This document shows, piece after piece, positions 61,036-64,000 of a DNA stretch of 64,000 nucleotides. Numbering within the stretch: position 1 is the stretch's first letter; each line of letters opens with the position of its first letter. Both the position numbers and the translations under genes were made by a program. Source of the DNA: Oscillatoria sp. FACHB-1406 (lineage in GTDB: Bacteria > Cyanobacteriota > Cyanobacteriia > Cyanobacteriales > Spirulinaceae); assembly GCF_014698145.1 (NCBI RefSeq), contig NZ_JACJSM010000009.1, forward strand, positions 62,001-126,000, in the 5' to 3' direction. A model generated the notes under the pieces. The model saw nothing but the letters and a program-made list of their open reading frames with translations. It had not been told where the DNA came from and searched no databases.

Positions 61036-61905
61036 TTAATTCGCCAAAGCAGGTTCGCTTTCCCGTGCGAGGCTTAAGGTTTGCGTAGCACGACGGCAAT
61101 AAATTTCACAGGAATTATTGGGACTTTCAATCAATTTCACCTTATCGAGTTCGACACCGAGTTCTCGCAGCGGTTCCTGAAGAAGATTCGCGATATGAAG
61201 TGCAATATTTTCGGCAGTCGGAACAACTTTAGCGAAATAGGGAATATCTTTATTGAGGAAAGTATGATCGAAGGGTTCGATGACGAGTTCGTTGACAACC
61301 TTCTGAAAGTCCCCTAAATCCACAATCATTCCCGTGCGGGGGTTCATTTCTCCGACAACACTGACTTCGAGGTGATAGTTATGTCCGTGTCCGTTCGGGC
61401 GCGCGCACTTGCCGTAAATTTCGACATTTTCGGCGTAGCTGAGACTATCGAGAGCTAATCGATGCGCGGCGCTAAAATGATTGCTAATTGTCAGTGAAGC
61501 TTCCATACCGTTTCCGTAATATTCTGCCCAAAGTTCGGGATGTTCGACAAGTTGAATTTTAACGACGGGTAAGTGAGGGATAAGGCGCTGCCAAATCGCC
61601 TTAGCAATATTTTCCGTCGTGGGAAGGGTTTGCTCGAATTCCGGCCACGCCTGATTGAGGTAGGAGAAGTCGAGTTGGCTGGTAACTTCCTGCTTGATGA
61701 CACGCTTGACATCTGACAGGTTTTGCACCATTCCATAACAATCGAGTTCCTCTTCAAGAGAAACATAGAGAACGTAGTTATGCCCGTGTCCGGGAAAGTT
61801 GCTGCCAACGCCAAATTTGGCTTGATTTTCTTCGGGCGTGAGTTCGGGCAACCAATATCGATGGCTTGCAGAAAACTGCGCTCGACGGTGAATGATACAT
61901 TTCAT
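61036..61905 (-). CDS. Double-domain 6-pyruvoyl-tetrahydropterin/6-carboxytetrahydropterin synthase (QueD-like)
   Basis: 289 residues formed by two tandem QueD/PTPS domains. Domain 1 (~1-130) has the zinc ligands FSASHR and GHGHNY, but at the position of the catalytic Cys it reads FGVGSNFPGHGHNY (no Cys). Domain 2 (~135-280) has FSAAHR, YGKCARPNGHGHNY with the Cys, and the C-terminal ESPNNSCEIY glutamate. The family converts dihydroneopterin triphosphate for queuosine or pterin synthesis. Domain 1 looks regulatory or structural. Such double proteins are typical of cyanobacteria. Confidence 0.85.
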   Translation of the reverse strand: MKCIIHRRAQFSASHRYWLPELTPEENQAKFGVGSNFPGHGHNYVLYVSLEEELDCYGMVQNLSDVKRVIKQEVTSQLDFSYLNQAWPEFEQTLPTTENIAKAIWQRLIPHLPVVKIQLVEHPELWAEYYGNGMEASLTISNHFSAAHRLALDSLSYAENVEIYGKCARPNGHGHNYHLEVSVVGEMNPRTGMIVDLGDFQKVVNELVIEPFDHTFLNKDIPYFAKVVPTAENIALHIANLLQEPLRELGVELDKVKLIESPNNSCEIYCRRATQTLSLARESEPALAN

Positions 61906-62072
61906 TGGGTTTGGTGGCGTGCAAGACTTTGTGAAGTTCTGTGAACTCCAGTTTTTACTAGAATAAACGAATTCCCTTTCACTTGACTAGCAAATTACTC
62001 GGGAGCGCGGTGCAAAAAATTAACCCGTCCCAAACTTGGAGCAGAGGGCGGGTTCTAGAAGGAATGAAGTAT

Positions 62073-62474
62073 TTACTGGGACAGGGGAAGAGTTTGACTC
62101 TCGGAAGTGGCGGGATTGTTGGGGGTGGGGCGTTGTTGCTGGAAAAGTTCGGCTTGCTGGCGGCGGAACTCTGCTGTTGCATTGTCGAGTTTTTTATTGC
62201 CGTCTTGCTGAAACTCGCTGAGGGTACGTTGAGGTCCCATAGTAGAACGAAGTATCCAATCCATCGGATTGAAGTTTCCTTGCTCGAGGCCGGTGAAGTT
62301 ATCGATTTCGTTATTTTGATAGCCTTGAGAGGGCGCATTGGGTGTTAGCTGTGCTGCGGCAGGTCGGGCTAGCCCGCAGGACGCAAAGACTAAAGCAGCG
62401 CTCAGACCCAAGCTCGGAACTAAGGCGGGTTTGACAGAGACTATCGACCGAAAAGCTGTTGTTTTGGGGGTCAT
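62073..62474 (-). CDS. Exported small hypothetical protein
   Basis: 133 residues. A signal peptide (PSLGLSAALVFASCGLARPAAA) is followed by a Gln/Asn/Pro-rich mature part with a helix (LSEFQQDGNKKLDNATAEFRRQQAELFQQQ). No recognised domain. It is co-directional with the double PTPS gene but 170 bp away. Likely periplasmic. Coding status supported mainly by the signal peptide. Confidence 0.6.
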   Translation of the reverse strand: MTPKTTAFRSIVSVKPALVPSLGLSAALVFASCGLARPAAAQLTPNAPSQGYQNNEIDNFTGLEQGNFNPMDWILRSTMGPQRTLSEFQQDGNKKLDNATAEFRRQQAELFQQQRPTPNNPATSESQTLPLSQ

Positions 62475-62788
62475 GACCGTATACCGAGAATTGAGAACGA
62501 ATCTTAGAAGGGGCGGGGTTGAACCGTATAGCCATTATAGCGGCTGCTTTCGAGCGATCGCATCTCGCGCTCGGGGAACCGATCTCTTTTCCGTTCTTCG
62601 TATTAAAGATAGTTTCTACTCAGAATAACGTAAACTTTGGTGTCGGGTTTGTCCGCTGAAGAAGAAAGGGTGATAAATTAAGAATTGAAGCAAGTAAAGC
62701 TTCCCTGACAGAGATACCCTAAAAGGGTTGATTGAAAAGAAGCAAAGAGGTAAAACGATTGCCGATTCTATCTGTCTCGTTTCATAAC

Positions 62789-62935
62789 AAAAACAGCAAC
62801 CTACAAGAACGCTACGATTTCTTCTAATTTAAGCAGCGGGAGCTAAGCAACCGAACAAGTTGTTTGAGTTGAACTCCGTACCGTATTAATTATGAGAAGA
62901 AAAGGGTAAGCAAGTCTAGTCTGGTTGCTGTTTTT
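62789..62935. ncRNA. Candidate structured RNA or hairpin element (rod-like fold)
   Basis: AAAAACAGCAACC (62789-62801) and GGTTGCTGTTTTT (62923-62935) are a perfect 13-bp inverted pair. Inside lie TTTCTTCTAATT (62818-62829) with AATTATGAGAAGAAA (62888-62902), then GGAG/CTCC, CAAC/GTTG and AAC/GTT pairs toward the tip. The whole 147 bp can therefore fold into one long imperfect rod, with a T run at one end. This resembles 6S-type RNA geometry, but an inverted-repeat mobile element cannot be excluded. It fills the 470-bp gap between the exported hypothetical and pirin genes. Confidence 0.4.
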
Positions 62936-62944
62936 GCGCGCGTG

Positions 62945-63643
62945 TTAGGCGAGATCGAAGAGTATCACTTCAGCTTCAGTCTTAGCTTCGAGAACTAAGC
63001 GAGTTTGTTCGGAAATTGCGGCTCCATCCCCAGCATTCAGGAGCGTATCGTTAACAGAAAGTTCCCCGCGCGCAACTTGAATCCAAGCATGGCGCTGCGG
63101 TTGTAAGGTGTAAGAAAAAGATTCTTTTTGGGGTATCGTTCCTGCATAGAGTTTAGCATCTTGATGCAAGGAAATTGCACCTTCTATGCCGTCTTTTGCG
63201 GCGATGAGTTGAAGAGAACTGCCGTTACGATCTTGCTGTAAATCGCGTTGTTCGTAGCGGGGTTCTAAGCCGTCGCGATCGGGAACGATCCAGATTTGCA
63301 GGAGATGAACGGGATCGGTGCTAGAAGCGTTGTATTCGCTGTGGAGAATTCCGGTTCCAGCACTCATGTATTGAACTTCGCCCGGTCGAATCGTTCCCCG
63401 ATTGCCGAGACTGTCTTGATGTTCTAAAGTGCCTTCGAGAACGTAGGTGATAATTTCCATATCGCGATGGCCGTGTTTGCCAAAACCAGCGCCGGGATCG
63501 ATGCGATCTTCATTAATGACGCGCAAACTTCTGAAACCCATATAATTAGGATCGTAGTAGTTGGCAAAAGAAAAGGTATGACGAGCATCTAACCAGCTAT
63601 GATGGACATGACCGCGATCGCTAGCGCGACGAATTGAGAGCAT
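62945..63643 (-). CDS. Pirin family protein (YhaK-like bicupin)
   Basis: 232 residues from ATG 63643 (MLSIRRASDRGHVHHSWLDA), the usual family start; 63700 would add 19. The N-terminal cupin has the metal-site residues GFGKHGHRDMEIITYVLEG and HSEYNAS; the C-terminal cupin (IQLIAAKDGIEGAI onward) lacks obvious metal ligands, as in pirins. Pirins act as quercetinases or redox sensors. Its promoter region is shared with a divergent HxlR regulator, which probably controls it. Confidence 0.9.
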   Translation of the reverse strand: MLSIRRASDRGHVHHSWLDARHTFSFANYYDPNYMGFRSLRVINEDRIDPGAGFGKHGHRDMEIITYVLEGTLEHQDSLGNRGTIRPGEVQYMSAGTGILHSEYNASSTDPVHLLQIWIVPDRDGLEPRYEQRDLQQDRNGSSLQLIAAKDGIEGAISLHQDAKLYAGTIPQKESFSYTLQPQRHAWIQVARGELSVNDTLLNAGDGAAISEQTRLVLEAKTEAEVILFDLA

Positions 63644-63831
63644 TTTTTCCTCCTGATTAAAAGTTTGAGGTGAGCGACGCGATTCGATAAGGATGTGCAT
63701 TATGGCGCATTGTGTCGGTTCTCCGGAGAGTCAATCTCATAATGCGATCGCGTCTGTGTTTTTTTTGAGCGTTACCAGTTGTGGTGCGTATCTTTAATAT
63801 AGCGAAAAGGTAGGTATGCTGGGAAGTACGC

Positions 63832-63841
63832 ACTTAAAAGT
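63832..63841. promoter_or_regulatory. Candidate HxlR operator between pirin and hxlR
   Basis: The near-palindrome ACTTAAAAGT lies ~25 bp before the HxlR start in the shared intergenic region, with flanking GTAC and TAGGTA/TACCTA repeats. Dyads of this kind are common near HxlR genes. Functional assignment is inferred. Confidence 0.4.
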
Positions 63842-63864
63842 CAGATAGTTACCTAAACGATACG

Positions 63865-64000
63865 ATGGACGGTTCTACTTCATCAAAACCCCAAAAAAAT
63901 TGTCCGGCAGAACAAACGCTAGCCGCAATTTCGGGACGCTGGAAACTCTTAATTTTGCGAGAACTCGATCGCGGTACTCAGCGGTTTGGCGAATTGCAAC
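63865..64000 (+). CDS. HxlR-family transcriptional regulator (partial, cut by window end)
   Basis: The ATG at 63865 opens a frame that runs past the window edge; 45 codons are visible: NCPAEQTLAAISGRWKLLIL then RELDRGTQRFGELQ. The CP motif and the WKLLILREL helix followed by RFGEL are the hallmark of the MarR-like winged-helix HxlR family, which senses quinones and electrophiles through an N-terminal Cys (here Cys at ~position 15). It is divergent from pirin and probably regulates it. Confidence 0.88.
   Translation, partial: MDGSTSSKPQKNCPAEQTLAAISGRWKLLILRELDRGTQRFGELQ

Overview
The window is chromosomal DNA from a cyanobacterium, probably a filamentous one. The evidence is the very high density of the HIP1 octamer GCGATCGC and lineage-specific genes: the Rubisco assembly chaperone Raf1, HemJ, a DUF1517 protein, NdhD of the photosynthetic NDH-1 complex, a SigF-type sigma factor and a DUF92 (VTE6-like) phytyl-phosphate kinase. 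No rRNA or convincing tRNA gene was found. Species cannot be named from the sequence alone.

Layout. 0-4 kb: an RnfD/NqrB-like membrane protein followed by two tandem, nearly identical DUF2330 secreted proteins, the second cut by the window start. 4-6.4 kb: two tandem coiled-coil paralogues ending in a clear terminator. 6.6-7.8 kb: an XRE repressor/ImmA-type metalloprotease pair with a promoter and a candidate operator. 7.9-24.5 kb: a surface-glycan island (WecG-like, CDP-sugar epimerase-like, several GT2/GT4/GT8/GT-C glycosyltransferases, acyltransferase, galE, polyprenyl-phosphate glycosyltransferase, sulfotransferase), with a WD40 and an Asp-box propeller protein. 24.6-29.4 kb: a disturbed zone with a tnpB-only IS605-type element, a truncated nagB, an aldo/keto reductase, a 14-repeat CRISPR array without cas genes and a solitary hicB. 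29.5-32.9 kb: three more glycosyltransferases. 32.9-64 kb: mostly housekeeping or conserved genes: a solitary Dam-type methylase, quinone oxidoreductase, DUF1517, a kinase-WYL fusion, YraN, CDP-alcohol phosphatidyltransferase, Raf1, HemJ, an MFS transporter, aminotransferase, glutaredoxin, DUF92 kinase, FTR1 iron permease, NdhD, a TpsB transporter, SigF, a histidine kinase, a double-domain PTPS/QueD protein, and pirin with a divergent HxlR regulator cut by the window end.

The most distinctive content lies between genes. (i) A family of roughly 92-114 bp MITE-like elements (ends GAATGGCACTGA/TCAGTGCCATTC) occurs four times, each copy flanked by 10-bp direct repeats, plus two solo ends. (ii) Heptanucleotide arrays (GAATTAC and ATAATGA types) occur at over ten sites and supply the actual stop codon of about a dozen genes, in the TTCGTAA sense orientation wherever they abut a gene end. 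(iii) The CRISPR array splits into six repeats ending in T and eight ending in C, a record of one mutation copied during spacer acquisition. (iv) A 147-bp region near 62.8 kb can fold into a long rod and may be a structured RNA. The best coding candidates for unusual biology are the kinase-WYL fusion (36.3-38.3 kb) and the XRE-ImmA pair. No complete new defence or biosynthetic system could be proven from sequence alone.
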